Under the pieces are notes generated by a model, which did no database searches, had not been told where the DNA came from, and saw only the letters and a program-made list of their open reading frames with translations. From the NCBI GenBank assembly GCA_044228435.1, contig JBGAUW010000002.1, forward strand, positions 1-64,000: a stretch of 64,000 nucleotides of DNA. The letters run 5' to 3'. Position numbers and translations under genes: made by a program. Shown in pieces: positions 39,645-50,077 of this stretch; positions within the stretch are counted from its first letter, which is position 1, and each line of letters starts with the position of its first letter. Origin of the DNA: Bog-950 sp044228435. Its GTDB lineage: Bacteria > Bacteroidota > Bacteroidia > Chitinophagales > LD1.

Positions 39645-41195
39645 ATGGCAGATGATTTATTTCAGTTGATAAAGGCCCTTGATAAAAACGAAAAGGGCTA
39701 TTTTAAAAAGTTTGCCGCCCGCTATGGCGAAAAAACGACCGGCAACGACTACCTAAAGCTTTTTGACTTGCTTGATAAGGCTGATGAGTATAATGAGGAA
39801 ACGGTTAAAAAGCATTTCGCTAAAGCCGGTAAAAAGTTTAACCTGAGCGCGCAAAAAACATACCTGTATAAGCAGCTAATACGGTGCTTGCGCAGCTACC
39901 ATTCAGCACAAAACAGCAGCTATAAGTTAACCGAAAGCCTGCTGGATATTCAAAACCTTACTGATAAAGGGTTAGACGGACAGGCTATGGAATTAGTAGA
40001 AACCGGCATAAAAAAGGCCTTCGATTCAGGAAACTTTAGTATGGAATTGCAGTTTAAGACTATCCGGCAATCGCTGGTTATCCGGCATTTGGCTACTTAT
40101 ACGGCCGAAGAAGTTACAAAACTGCATGTAGACATAATTGAAACAAACGAGCGGATTGGTAAAAATTTACTGTTAGAAAAACTGGGCTTTGCCATGAAAG
40201 CTCTATTTGACCAGGTAATTGCCGAAGGCACATTAACACCGGCAAATAAATCAATGGCTGATGAAATAATAAACAACCCGGTATTTACCGATGGCATTAA
40301 CTGGGGGTTTAACGCAAAGGGCAAAATTTACAACGCATACTACCTGCATGCCAGTATTAACAACAACGATATCGATTCCCTCAAATATCTTAAGCTTACT
40401 AATGAGATGTTTAAGGATATGGAACTGGACACCAAAACCACCTACCAGTACCTGGCAAATATTAGTAACATAGTGCTTATTGCCCTTAATATGGAACTAA
40501 TGAAGGAAGCAGGGCAACAACTAAACACCCTTGAACACATACGCTTTAAAGATACAGCCCTTGAAATTTACCGGCAAAAACTATATAGCAAAAACCAGCT
40601 AATGTATTTAACGGTATTAAGCCAACAGCGCGAGTTAACTACACAGGAGATACTGGATGCTGAAACCAACTTACTTAATTGCGCCAACCCTTTGCTTGGC
40701 AATAACAACCTGATGAGTTGCTTTTATTTAAGCATTTTGTTTTATGTGGTAAACGAGCGCGATAAGGCATTACATTGGTTACAGCAAGCTATAGACCACG
40801 AAAAGGTATCGTTACCCACAGTGCAGGCATATGCCCGCCTGCTATGTGCACTTATACATTACGACCAAAACAACTACTCGCTGATGGAAAGCGCGCTTAA
40901 CAATACTCAATACTTTATTAAAAAGAATGAAGTAAGTGCAGAATATCTAAAGCAAATGGTATCGTGGTTCAGCAAATTACCTTATGCCGACAGTACAGAA
41001 AAAACCGCATTGCTTAAGCAAATGCTTAGTTGGCTCGAAAAAACAAATGCCGAAAGAAAAGATGATGAATTTACTTACCTGTTCGATTTTAACCTGCTGT
41101 TTTGGTGCCGTAGCAACCTTAATAAAACAAGCTATGCATATGAGTTAAGGGCGAACAAGGCCCAGGTTATGGCATTGGAAACTTCAACGGTATAG
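39645..41195 (+). CDS. Helical-repeat protein, unknown
   Basis: A 516-aa soluble protein made almost entirely of helices: MADDLFQLIKALDKNEKGYFKKFAA at the start is typical of a Bacteroidota family of unknown function in which the first lines read LIKSLSKSEKRYFK. The rest looks like an array of tetratricopeptide-like hairpins (CFYLSILFYVVNERDKALHWL). No enzymatic motif. It lies 161 bp before relA/spoT on the same strand, diverging from the surface operon. A scaffold role is likely, partner unknown. Confidence 0.7.
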   Translation: MADDLFQLIKALDKNEKGYFKKFAARYGEKTTGNDYLKLFDLLDKADEYNEETVKKHFAKAGKKFNLSAQKTYLYKQLIRCLRSYHSAQNSSYKLTESLLDIQNLTDKGLDGQAMELVETGIKKAFDSGNFSMELQFKTIRQSLVIRHLATYTAEEVTKLHVDIIETNERIGKNLLLEKLGFAMKALFDQVIAEGTLTPANKSMADEIINNPVFTDGINWGFNAKGKIYNAYYLHASINNNDIDSLKYLKLTNEMFKDMELDTKTTYQYLANISNIVLIALNMELMKEAGQQLNTLEHIRFKDTALEIYRQKLYSKNQLMYLTVLSQQRELTTQEILDAETNLLNCANPLLGNNNLMSCFYLSILFYVVNERDKALHWLQQAIDHEKVSLPTVQAYARLLCALIHYDQNNYSLMESALNNTQYFIKKNEVSAEYLKQMVSWFSKLPYADSTEKTALLKQMLSWLEKTNAERKDDEFTYLFDFNLLFWCRSNLNKTSYAYELRANKAQVMALETSTV

Positions 41196-41355
41196 CATAA
41201 AATTACTTTCTACTGCACATTACTGTATAAAACATAAGACTATTGTCAAACAATAGCTTAAAACTGTCCGTATACGCTACGGCGAAATGGTGTTTTTTAG
41301 AGGCTGATATTTATTAACTTTTTTTTAAGCCTTGTAAGCAGTATATTTAAACGAA

Positions 41356-43569
41356 ATGGAAAATGCAGTGCGCGATTTGGCAGATGAGCGAAAGGTAATT
41401 TTAAAAGAATACCGGGGCTTGCTGCGCAGTTTACGAAAGAATGTTTCGCCACAAGAAAAAAAGCTGGTACGCCAAGCTTTTGAACTGGCTACCGAAAGCC
41501 ATAAAGATATGCGCCGGAAAAGCGGCGAGCCTTATGTATTGCACCCTATTGCTGTAGCAAAAATAGTAAGTGAAGAGATGGGGCTGGATGCCACATCTGT
41601 TATTTGTGCTCTGCTACATGACACCGTAGAGGATACCGAGGTAACGTTGGAAGAAGTAGAAAGGACATTCAATAAAGAGATTGCCAAGATTGTTGACGGG
41701 CTTACTAAAATTTCGGGCGTATTTGATTTAAACAGCAGTATACAGGCCGAAAATTTCAGAAAGCTACTACTTACCCTTAATGATGATATACGCGTAATAT
41801 TGATAAAGCTGGCCGACCGGTTACACAATATGCGCACGCTTGATTCGCTTAAGCGCGAAAAGCAATTGAAGATAGCGAGTGAAACGATGTTCTTATATGC
41901 CCCGCTGGCACACCGCATGGGCTTATACGCCATGAAAACAGAACTGGAAGACCTTGCACTTAAATATACCGAGGCCGATTTGTACCGCGAAATAGCGCAT
42001 AAGCTACAAGAGAAAAAAAGAGAACGCGCCAAGTTTATAGCCGATTTCATCCGGCCGCTTAAAGAGGAACTTGAAAAGCGCGGTTTTACCTTTGATATTT
42101 ACGGCAGGCCAAAATCTATCTACTCCATTTATAATAAAATAAAGAACAAGGGCGTACCGTTTGAAGAGATTTATGACTTGTTTGCCATCCGTATTATTCT
42201 AAAATCGTTACCGGATAGAGAAAAGAGTGATTGCTGGGGAGTGTATAGTGCTATTACCGACATTTATCACCCTAACCCCGACCGTTTGCGCGATTGGCTG
42301 AGCAACCCTAAAACAAACGGATACGAAGCTTTGCACACTACGGTAATGAGTAGCACAGGTAAATGGGTAGAGATACAGATACGCAGCGAGCGGATGCATG
42401 AAATTGCCGAGAAGGGTTTTGCTGCGCACTGGAAATATAAAGAAGGTAATGCCGACAATGCCATGGACGAATGGCTGGAAAAAATACGCGGTGTGCTTAG
42501 CAACGCCGATACCTCGGCGTTGGATGTAGTAAACGATTTTAAGCACGAGTTATTCAGCGAAGAGATTTTTGTATTTACCCCTAAAGGCGATTTAAAGCGC
42601 TTGCGCAAAGGAGCCACTACTGTGGATTTTGCCTTTGAAATTCACTCAGGCGTAGGTAAAAAATGTATTGGCGCCAAAGTAAATACCAAGCTGGTACCTC
42701 TTAGCCATGTATTACGCAACGGCGACCAGGTTGAAATATTAACCAGTAGCAAACAGGTGCCCAACGAAGATTGGTTGAACTTTGTAGTTACGGCCAAAGC
42801 ACGTTCGGTAATAAAGCAATCGCTTAAAGAAGATAAAAAGAAAATTGCAACAGAAGGTAAAGAGCAATTGGAGCGTAAGCTAAAAGCAATGAAAATAGAG
42901 CCAAGCGAGGCCAACCTGTTGCTATTAATGAATTACTTTAAAGTTATTTCGGCGCTGGATCTGCACTTTAGCATAGCCAGCAAAAAAATTGATTTAGCCG
43001 AGCTGAACAAGTTTGATGTAGTTGGCGGCAAAATTAAACTACCTAAGCCGGTAATTGATGTTAAAGAGAATATTAATGAGGCCGTTAAGCAAACCCTGCA
43101 AAAAAATGCCGAGTTGCTTATTATGGGCGAAAGCTCGGACAAGATTGACTACAAGTTTGCCCCTTGCTGCAACCCTATACCCGGCGACGACGTATTTGGC
43201 TTTTTAACTATTAACGAAGGCATTAAAATACACCGCACCAACTGCCCTAACGCCGTGCAGTTAATGAGCAAATATGCTTACCGTATTATCAAAACAAAGT
43301 GGACCAAGCAACACGCCATAGCATTCCTTACCGGTATTAAGCTAACGGGTATAGATGATGTGGGCCTTGTAAACAAAATAACCAACATCATTACCGGGCA
43401 AATGAATTTGAACATGCGTTCTATTTCATTTGATAGTAAAGATGGCGTATTTGAAGGCCGTATAATGGTGTATGTGCACGATACCGCCGAGTTGGAAGAC
43501 CTTACATTCCGCCTCACTTCGCTGGATGGCATATTAGAGGTAAACCGATTTGATTCGGAAGACGAATAG
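41356..43569 (+). CDS. relA/spoT: Bifunctional (p)ppGpp synthetase/hydrolase
   Basis: A 737-aa RelA/SpoT homologue. The HD hydrolase domain (about 45-190) keeps its metal motif H88-D89 and E92-D93 in LLHDTVED. The synthetase domain (about 235-355) has YGRPKSIYSIYNKIKN and YDLFAIRIIL. A TGS domain (about 400-460, IFVFTPKGDLKRLRKG), a cysteine-containing helical region (CCNPIPGDDVFGFL) and a C-terminal ACT domain (about 660-737) follow. With the hydrolase motif intact it is the single Rel-type enzyme expected in Bacteroidota and controls the stringent response. It ends at a strong shared terminator. Confidence 0.95.
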   Translation: MENAVRDLADERKVILKEYRGLLRSLRKNVSPQEKKLVRQAFELATESHKDMRRKSGEPYVLHPIAVAKIVSEEMGLDATSVICALLHDTVEDTEVTLEEVERTFNKEIAKIVDGLTKISGVFDLNSSIQAENFRKLLLTLNDDIRVILIKLADRLHNMRTLDSLKREKQLKIASETMFLYAPLAHRMGLYAMKTELEDLALKYTEADLYREIAHKLQEKKRERAKFIADFIRPLKEELEKRGFTFDIYGRPKSIYSIYNKIKNKGVPFEEIYDLFAIRIILKSLPDREKSDCWGVYSAITDIYHPNPDRLRDWLSNPKTNGYEALHTTVMSSTGKWVEIQIRSERMHEIAEKGFAAHWKYKEGNADNAMDEWLEKIRGVLSNADTSALDVVNDFKHELFSEEIFVFTPKGDLKRLRKGATTVDFAFEIHSGVGKKCIGAKVNTKLVPLSHVLRNGDQVEILTSSKQVPNEDWLNFVVTAKARSVIKQSLKEDKKKIATEGKEQLERKLKAMKIEPSEANLLLLMNYFKVISALDLHFSIASKKIDLAELNKFDVVGGKIKLPKPVIDVKENINEAVKQTLQKNAELLIMGESSDKIDYKFAPCCNPIPGDDVFGFLTINEGIKIHRTNCPNAVQLMSKYAYRIIKTKWTKQHAIAFLTGIKLTGIDDVGLVNKITNIITGQMNLNMRSISFDSKDGVFEGRIMVYVHDTAELEDLTFRLTSLDGILEVNRFDSEDE

Positions 43570-43590
43570 AGGTTACTAAATTTTATAAAA

Positions 43591-43622
43591 CAATAAAGCC
43601 CGTATAACTACGGGCTTTATTG
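43591..43622. terminator. Bidirectional terminator
   Basis: A perfect 14-bp palindrome, CAATAAAGCCCGTA (43591-43604) and its complement (43609-43622), with a four-base loop. The A/T-rich outer stem would give a T-run in either direction, fitting a terminator shared by relA/spoT (+) and the convergent acylase gene (-). Confidence 0.9.
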
Positions 43623-43648
43623 TTTTAAACTTCTTAATTAAGTCAGTC

Positions 43649-45808
43649 TTATTGTGGATGGTAAATGCTCTCCGCCTTCTTCATTACATCTTCCTTCTTT
43701 AAACTTAACTCGCGCAGGCGCACAGCACTGTATTCTTTTATCTGGTCGTTGTAATGCTTACTTGCCGGGTTTTGAGAGTTGCCCTGTGGCTGTAGAGCCT
43801 GTAGTTTGGTGTTGCCGGTTTTATCAAACTCTGCCAGCATTGTATAAGTATCGCCATACTCCGGTGCCAGCATATATTTCCCATCTACCATCCGCTTCTC
43901 GGGGTAAACCGGGCTAAGCATATCCGGAAAGCCACGCATAGGCATATTTACATCGCCCCGAATGTTGCGCATTACCTGTCCCCATTCGATAGCTACCGTT
44001 CCAAAATATTTACGCAATGTATCGCAGCCGCTGCGCAGGTGGCTTACCAGTTCCTCCTCATCCACCTGCACACCGGTTATAAAACAATCATCGTCACAAT
44101 CGCCTTTTTCAAAAACACTTTGCAACACCGTACCAAAAAGCGCCACGCCTTTTTCGTTTATCTCTGCTTTGCGGTTCCAGTTTTTCAGCAACAATATCGC
44201 TTCTTTTATATCAGGATATTTGGCTTCGTCCAGTTCAAAAAGCTTTTTAAAACTATTGGCAAACTTTCCGTTTTTCGAAAGGGTTACATCAAATTTCAAA
44301 TCCTTCAACTCCTGCCAGGTAAATTTACTTTTGCCCTTAATTAACTCATTAAAACGCTCGGCGCGATTATTATCACCGGGGCGTTCATCCATTATACGGC
44401 GCGATTGAGAGCAAACAATATCTATACAACTATCGCCCGATGAGTGAAATGGCGTATTGTTGGTGTTGTACACATAGCCGCAGCTTGGGTTGATCGTGCT
44501 TGGCATTTTATCAATAGGCACCAGGTTTTTCCAAAGCACGGCCGAAGAATTACCGGGCACCATTTTTTTCCAATTATAGGTAGTATCGCGCTCCGGTAGC
44601 ATCCCCCCTTCCAGGTAAAATATGTTATTCTCCTTATCGGCATACACAATGTTGAACAAAGCAATAGAATGTAGCTTTAGTGCATCCCAATAAGATTTAT
44701 AATCCCTGGCCTTATTCATCCGGTACAATTGCTCACCTGTTTTAATTGAGGTATTACCCGGAAAGCGAATGGCATAAAAATTATTGCTTTTATCAGATTT
44801 TAGCGTAGCACCAAACTTGCTCCAGTAAGTTGTTTTCTTCACAGGCAAAACAAACTTTCCTTTTTTAGCTAAGTTTACCTTTAACCACACCGGTCGTTTT
44901 TCAAGTGTTTCCCACTTGCCATCCAGTTCATATTGCAGCTTTTTCTTTGGATTCATTTTAAGTTTAAATACATCCAGCCGGTCAAAGTGGTTCCATGTCA
45001 TTCCCCAGCCCAGGTTTTCATTTACCCCCATGGCCAGAGAGGTGCTACCCTGAAACATACAACCCTCCATATTTAAGCCTTCTTCGCTTTGCAGGTGCGC
45101 TTCGTAAAAAGATAATTGCCCTTCCATTTTCATGTGTGGGTTAATGCACAAAAAAGTCTTCCCGTCTACCATTTTAGTATTGCTAAAGGCAAATGCATTA
45201 GAGCCTACAGTTGGCTGTTTATGCTCCGGAAACTTAATATCTGCACTATCAAACTTACCCCCTACCGCATCGCCAATCTCATCCTGCGCGTGCGTAAGCG
45301 CCGACATAATTATTACATAGCCGGTTAGCATATCCTTTACGGTAATAGGAAATGCCTTTTTCACTTTTACTTCTTGCGGATGTGCTGCCGCATAGGCGTT
45401 AATGCCCTGCACAAAGCCATCCAGGTATTTTAAAAACTCGGGCGATAAATCTTTATCAAATCGCTCTTCTACCAACTTGCGGGCACCTATGGCATGCACA
45501 AAAAAATCAGCCTTTACACCTTCAATCCCATCCTTACGGCCCATTAAACCCTTGCTGGTGCAAATTAAATCCTGCGTTATATGGAAGGCATCTTCGGCAT
45601 TAACCCAGGCAAGCCCGTAGGCTACCTCGGCATCTGTTTTGGCAAAAATATGGGGTATGCCAAAACTATCGCGTACTATGGTAATTTTTGCCGGGTCTAT
45701 TGGGGCAAAGCCATTTTCATTCAGCTTTTGGGCTGCATTATCATTATTAGCAGCCACCGCTTTAAGAACCCAAAAAAGCAATGATGCAAGACCAAGTAAT
45801 TGTTTCAT
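43649..45808 (-). CDS. Penicillin acylase-family hydrolase
   Basis: A 719-aa N-terminal-nucleophile hydrolase, with a signal peptide at 1-20. The alpha part begins ITIVRDSFGIPHIFAKTDAEVAYGLAW. The autocatalytic site is QPTVGSNAFAFS, making S203 the free N-terminal nucleophile of the beta chain after self-cleavage. The following NPHMKMEGQLSFYEAHLQ segment is typical of the family. In vivo substrates of such enzymes are often acyl-homoserine lactones or amides rather than penicillins; the choice cannot be made here. It acts in the periplasm or outside. Confidence 0.92.
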   Translation of the reverse strand: MKQLLGLASLLFWVLKAVAANNDNAAQKLNENGFAPIDPAKITIVRDSFGIPHIFAKTDAEVAYGLAWVNAEDAFHITQDLICTSKGLMGRKDGIEGVKADFFVHAIGARKLVEERFDKDLSPEFLKYLDGFVQGINAYAAAHPQEVKVKKAFPITVKDMLTGYVIIMSALTHAQDEIGDAVGGKFDSADIKFPEHKQPTVGSNAFAFSNTKMVDGKTFLCINPHMKMEGQLSFYEAHLQSEEGLNMEGCMFQGSTSLAMGVNENLGWGMTWNHFDRLDVFKLKMNPKKKLQYELDGKWETLEKRPVWLKVNLAKKGKFVLPVKKTTYWSKFGATLKSDKSNNFYAIRFPGNTSIKTGEQLYRMNKARDYKSYWDALKLHSIALFNIVYADKENNIFYLEGGMLPERDTTYNWKKMVPGNSSAVLWKNLVPIDKMPSTINPSCGYVYNTNNTPFHSSGDSCIDIVCSQSRRIMDERPGDNNRAERFNELIKGKSKFTWQELKDLKFDVTLSKNGKFANSFKKLFELDEAKYPDIKEAILLLKNWNRKAEINEKGVALFGTVLQSVFEKGDCDDDCFITGVQVDEEELVSHLRSGCDTLRKYFGTVAIEWGQVMRNIRGDVNMPMRGFPDMLSPVYPEKRMVDGKYMLAPEYGDTYTMLAEFDKTGNTKLQALQPQGNSQNPASKHYNDQIKEYSAVRLRELSLKKEDVMKKAESIYHPQ

Positions 45809-45909
45809 ATAAAGGCAGGTTTATAAAATTAAGGCGCGGCGAAAGTAAACCATTGAAAACACAAATTGCCTGTTGGGCTAAACAAATTTAGGGCACTATC
45901 CATCCTTAA

Positions 45910-48900
45910 CTAAAATACGGCCCGTATTTCGGCGCGGCCAGTGTGTACGGGTTTCATGGTACTTTTATCGCCCTGCACAAAACCCGTCATACGGCCATCG
46001 TATACCAGCGAAAGCTGAATATTAGCTGTAAGGGTTTGTGAGTAACCGGCACTCCAAACCAGGTTGTTGCCGTTCTGTAAACCCTCCAGCATGGCATACT
46101 CCAATTGTTGGTTAGGCATATTCTTATCATTGTAAATAATGCTGGCATAAGAAAGGCTGGCATCAATAGTGCTTTTGCTTTGGCGGTTGTAACGTACCTG
46201 CGCAGTAATTTTTTGGGTTTGTGCAGTTTGCTTACCCACACTATCGGTTGGGTTAGCCTTTATAGAAAAATCGTATTTAACGCCTACACGTAAAAAGGTT
46301 TTAAACTGATAGCTAAAATCGGCGCTGGCATCGTTATACGTAAACCTGTATTTAAGGCTGCTGTAAAAATCCGATTGATTCTCCTTCAGTCCGTTGGTAT
46401 AAGTTACTATCGAATTGAATGATTTAAAAATATTCCAACGCACGCTTACCCCCTGGCTTTGCACCAGCCGGTTTTCGAAACCAGCTGTTAAAAGCGTTCG
46501 GTTGCGGGCATAATTAAAATCAAACTGAGCCCCATATTTTGATTCCAGCCGGTTAAAGTATAGTGTGTTGCGGCTGCTTACCGAGGTTGACACAATTTGG
46601 TCGTTCTCTTTATTAAGCGGGAACGGGTTAAAGTATACGCCCACTTTTTTACCACGGTCGGCAAACGTTTTTTTAGAAATACTTACGCTGGCAAAAATGC
46701 TGAACATGGCTATTACTTTGCGTATACCGGTTTTGTTTTTCCAAACTGCGGCCGGGTTAATATTAAGCACCTCATTAAACTGGTTAGTATTAACCGATAC
46801 AAACTCGGGCGTAACAATAAACGTTCGGAAGTAAGAGGAATCGTACGACAGGCCATTGGTAGGCAAATACTCGCTTATATCGCGCACGCCATTGCTATTT
46901 TTATCGCCACCCGATGGATAGAAATAATCGCCCTGGTTAGTGGGCGATGCAATAAACACCACCTGTTGCTTTTGCTGGCGCCCGGTTCCAATTTCGTAAA
47001 GAGTTGTAGAGCGAAATACCCCCTTTAATAAAGTAAAGTTATAGTCTATACGGCCTAAGTAAAAGTGCTCAGGCTGCGATGAGTTTACCGAATCGATATT
47101 TTTAGCGTGGCGGTATGTTAAGCTATAATTAATGGTTTGGTTTTTAAGACTATTAACCTGCCCGTTAAAATTGATAGACTGCGCGCTGTAAGCCGCAGGT
47201 CCAAACGTATTACCGGTGGCACGGTGCTCATAGCGCATAACAAACTCAATTCCAAATTTATTCTCGGCCGAATCGGCTGTGGTGGCATACACCTTGTAGT
47301 TTTGCCACAGAAAACTATTGGCGGTAAGGGTATCCAGCCCTTTGTTCTTAATCATGTTTACCTCATGGTCGAACAGAGTTCCAATTTTCCAGCCTTTTGT
47401 TTTAACCGAGGCATAATAAAAATCTGCCTTGGGCCTAAAATAGTTAGAGGTATTGAACGATGAAGTAGAGTTAAGGTAGCTATTGGCAAATACCACGTTA
47501 AATCCGTTTTTCGAAAAGTTACCATTGAATCCATTTTCAAAACCTCTGTAAACTGTATCGCGCACAAAGGCTTTAAACCTATAACTTATATTACCCAGGT
47601 TGGCCCATTGATAACCTACATTTAAAGTAGCCAGGTGCTCGTTATAACGTTTTTCGCTTACAGCCAGGTTCCAATCGCGGTTAAACTCTACGTTGCGGTA
47701 ACGCTCGATAGTATTAAACCGGTTTTGCAAAAACTCATAGTTTAAATTGTAGGTAATGCTTTGCGCCATACGGGCAGCCGTGTCGCGCTTGGTAACAACT
47801 GTGCCATTATAACCGGCGCGGGCAGCAAAGCCAAGGTTAGATTCATTATCTTTTTTAGAGTACGTATTTTGGTCAAAGTTGCTCATAGCCACCTCTGTGG
47901 TTAAGGTGTTGTTTTTATCAATGCGTATATCAGTACCTACAGTATACAACTGCTGGTATTTAGGTGTAACCAAAAAGATAACCGGCTCGTACGAACCCTG
48001 GGGTGTAAATGTTCCCGAGTCGGCATTGTAAAACGGAGCTACCCAGGTATATACCCTGCCATTAGCAGTAGTATTAGCCGGCACATAATTACCACGCCCC
48101 TGGCCTACCAGTGTAAAGTTTACAGCATACTTAGCTTTTGTAGTATCGGTTGAGTAAACAAAAAATGTGTCCACATTCACCTTTACTGTAGTATCGGGAA
48201 AAAGAGGATAGAAAAAGGTATCAGTCAATTCATACAAAATACGGTTAGCATCATACGCCACGCTGTCGTATCCTCTAAAAAATGCATTTTGTATACTATC
48301 GCCTAAGGTAGAAAGAAAAAGTTTCTTTTCGCCATCCAGGCTTTGCTGAATGTTCTGCCCTTTGGCATCCTGCTCGCTGTAAACATTTAGCCGCACATCC
48401 GCCACCTTGGTATTCAACTCGGTATTTACAAAGGCGGTAGAGCGGGTGTAGTTACGGTCGCTATACTCAAACTCTATCACCACCCGCAAATCTTTGGATA
48501 TAATACGGCGTGGCATAAAACGCACCTCGCCCAGGTTATAGTCAATCACATAATCGCGGTCGGCGCCTCTTTCCATTTTAGCGCCGTTAATAAAAACTTC
48601 TTCGGTGTTAGATAGAATAATAATAAACGTTTCGCCATTGGCACCGGTAAGTTTATAGGGCCCCTGGTTACCCTCGGTAACCGCCAGCGTATTACGGGCA
48701 AACTTTCCGCGTGATATACCACCGGCCACGGCAGTTTTAGCCACCCCAACTTTCTTAATATCGAACGAACCGCTGTACGAACCACCCTGCAACTTCTTAG
48801 AGAACTTCATAAAGTAATTCTTATCGGGGTTGTATAAATCAAAGTCGCCCACAATTACCTTGTGCTGGTCTTTACGGAGCTGAATGAATATTTTATCAAA

Positions 48901-49515
48901 CTCCTGTATTTGCTGCGTGTTCCCTTCGGGCTGTATCGGAATATTATTATCGGTAATGGCGGCTGTAATTTCAAGGTCTTTAGCCAGCATACCGCTTAGC
49001 TGTAAGTTAAACAGCGAGTTAAGCACCACATCCTGGTTGTTACCAAACGAAATGCTGCGCGCAAAACTACCGTTGTAGTCAAGGCTGCCAAAATCAATCA
49101 GCTTAAAACCGCCTTCCTCGGGGTTGTATATAAAGGGGCTTAGCAGCGCATTGGCATTACTTTGCTGGTAACGTGTATAGCTTTTATGATAAGTTTCTTC
49201 GGCCAGGGCAAAGGGGTAAACCCGAAAGAATACTTTGACAGAATCGGCAGCGGGTTTCTTTTTCCAAATCAGCTTCGACTCAAAAGCCCTAACCTCATAA
49301 CTGTTCGAATCGAGCACAGCCCCATCTCCTCCCCTTAACACAATTGTGTTGGGCACCACGCTAAGGCTATCTAGTTTAACCGTATCGCTTGCTACCGAAT
49401 AACTTTTAAAACGGATATTAGAAGCCGGAGCCTGCCCCTTAACAACAGCCAATACACAGCAGATAAGTGCTGGTAGTAATAGTAGCTTTTTAAATGTTGT
49501 AGGGTGCTTCACCAT
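45910..49515 (-). CDS. Large outer-membrane protein, unknown (1201 aa)
   Basis: From the ATG at 49513-49515; a frame to 49569 adds 18 residues with no leader character. Signal peptide about 1-28 (LLLLPALICCVLAVVKGQ). The N-terminal 250 residues have a beta-rich region with LQLSGMLAKDLEITAAITDNN and VIVGDFDLYNPDKNYFMKF, followed by about 900 residues of alternating aromatic strands (YNLNYEFLQNRF, AGYNGTVVTKRD, YRFTYNDASADFSYQF) expected of a large beta-barrel. The layout recalls SprA-type giant barrels of the T9SS, but the length is about half, and I cannot assign a family. It is last before the acylase gene, separated by 101 bp. Confidence 0.7.
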   Translation of the reverse strand: MVKHPTTFKKLLLLPALICCVLAVVKGQAPASNIRFKSYSVASDTVKLDSLSVVPNTIVLRGGDGAVLDSNSYEVRAFESKLIWKKKPAADSVKVFFRVYPFALAEETYHKSYTRYQQSNANALLSPFIYNPEEGGFKLIDFGSLDYNGSFARSISFGNNQDVVLNSLFNLQLSGMLAKDLEITAAITDNNIPIQPEGNTQQIQEFDKIFIQLRKDQHKVIVGDFDLYNPDKNYFMKFSKKLQGGSYSGSFDIKKVGVAKTAVAGGISRGKFARNTLAVTEGNQGPYKLTGANGETFIIILSNTEEVFINGAKMERGADRDYVIDYNLGEVRFMPRRIISKDLRVVIEFEYSDRNYTRSTAFVNTELNTKVADVRLNVYSEQDAKGQNIQQSLDGEKKLFLSTLGDSIQNAFFRGYDSVAYDANRILYELTDTFFYPLFPDTTVKVNVDTFFVYSTDTTKAKYAVNFTLVGQGRGNYVPANTTANGRVYTWVAPFYNADSGTFTPQGSYEPVIFLVTPKYQQLYTVGTDIRIDKNNTLTTEVAMSNFDQNTYSKKDNESNLGFAARAGYNGTVVTKRDTAARMAQSITYNLNYEFLQNRFNTIERYRNVEFNRDWNLAVSEKRYNEHLATLNVGYQWANLGNISYRFKAFVRDTVYRGFENGFNGNFSKNGFNVVFANSYLNSTSSFNTSNYFRPKADFYYASVKTKGWKIGTLFDHEVNMIKNKGLDTLTANSFLWQNYKVYATTADSAENKFGIEFVMRYEHRATGNTFGPAAYSAQSINFNGQVNSLKNQTINYSLTYRHAKNIDSVNSSQPEHFYLGRIDYNFTLLKGVFRSTTLYEIGTGRQQKQQVVFIASPTNQGDYFYPSGGDKNSNGVRDISEYLPTNGLSYDSSYFRTFIVTPEFVSVNTNQFNEVLNINPAAVWKNKTGIRKVIAMFSIFASVSISKKTFADRGKKVGVYFNPFPLNKENDQIVSTSVSSRNTLYFNRLESKYGAQFDFNYARNRTLLTAGFENRLVQSQGVSVRWNIFKSFNSIVTYTNGLKENQSDFYSSLKYRFTYNDASADFSYQFKTFLRVGVKYDFSIKANPTDSVGKQTAQTQKITAQVRYNRQSKSTIDASLSYASIIYNDKNMPNQQLEYAMLEGLQNGNNLVWSAGYSQTLTANIQLSLVYDGRMTGFVQGDKSTMKPVHTGRAEIRAVF

Positions 49516-49612
49516 TGTAAAGAAAATACAATGACGGAAGAAGGAAAATATTGTGCAGTAATAGGGCAAAGCAGGCTGTTAACTTAACAACAGCGTTGGG
49601 GTAATTGTATGC

Positions 49613-50032
49613 CTAAAGAAAGCTATCGAGCGCAAGCACATAGCTTTCCAGCCCAAAACCCGCAATTATGCCCTTACAAACCCCGCTTAAAAGGGAAGTA
49701 TGCCTGAACTCCTCCCTTGAATATGGATTACTGATGTGTACTTCAATAACTGGTGTTTTAACAGCCGCTACGGCATCGCGCAGAGCTACGCTGGTATGGG
49801 TATAGCCGCCGGCATTTAGAATTATACCATCGTAAGTAAAACCAACCTTCTGTATTTTATCTATTAGTTCCCCTTCAATGTTTGATTGGTAGGCTGTTAA
49901 CTGAACTTCTGCACTATAAACATCTTTAATATCATCAAAAAACTCTTCAAAGCTCATATCGCCGTAAATATCCGGCTCGCGTTTGCCTAATAGGTTTAGG
50001 TTAGGTCCGTTAATAATGATTATCTTTTTCAT
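49613..50032 (-). CDS. aroQ: Type II 3-dehydroquinate dehydratase
   Basis: A 139-aa type II dehydroquinase, from ATG 50030-50032; a frame to 50056 adds eight residues. Motifs are IINGPNLNLLGKREPDIYG with the catalytic tyrosine, LNAGGYTHTSVALRDA and VEVHISNPYSREEFRHTSLLS with the catalytic histidine region. It converts 3-dehydroquinate to 3-dehydroshikimate in the shikimate pathway. It lies 45 bp after the stop of the PaaE-like gene on the same strand. Confidence 0.95.
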   Translation of the reverse strand: MKKIIIINGPNLNLLGKREPDIYGDMSFEEFFDDIKDVYSAEVQLTAYQSNIEGELIDKIQKVGFTYDGIILNAGGYTHTSVALRDAVAAVKTPVIEVHISNPYSREEFRHTSLLSGVCKGIIAGFGLESYVLALDSFL

Positions 50033-50077
50033 TGGCTGTTCAAGTCTTCCGCCCATGGCGGAGAGATTTAGAGGGGT

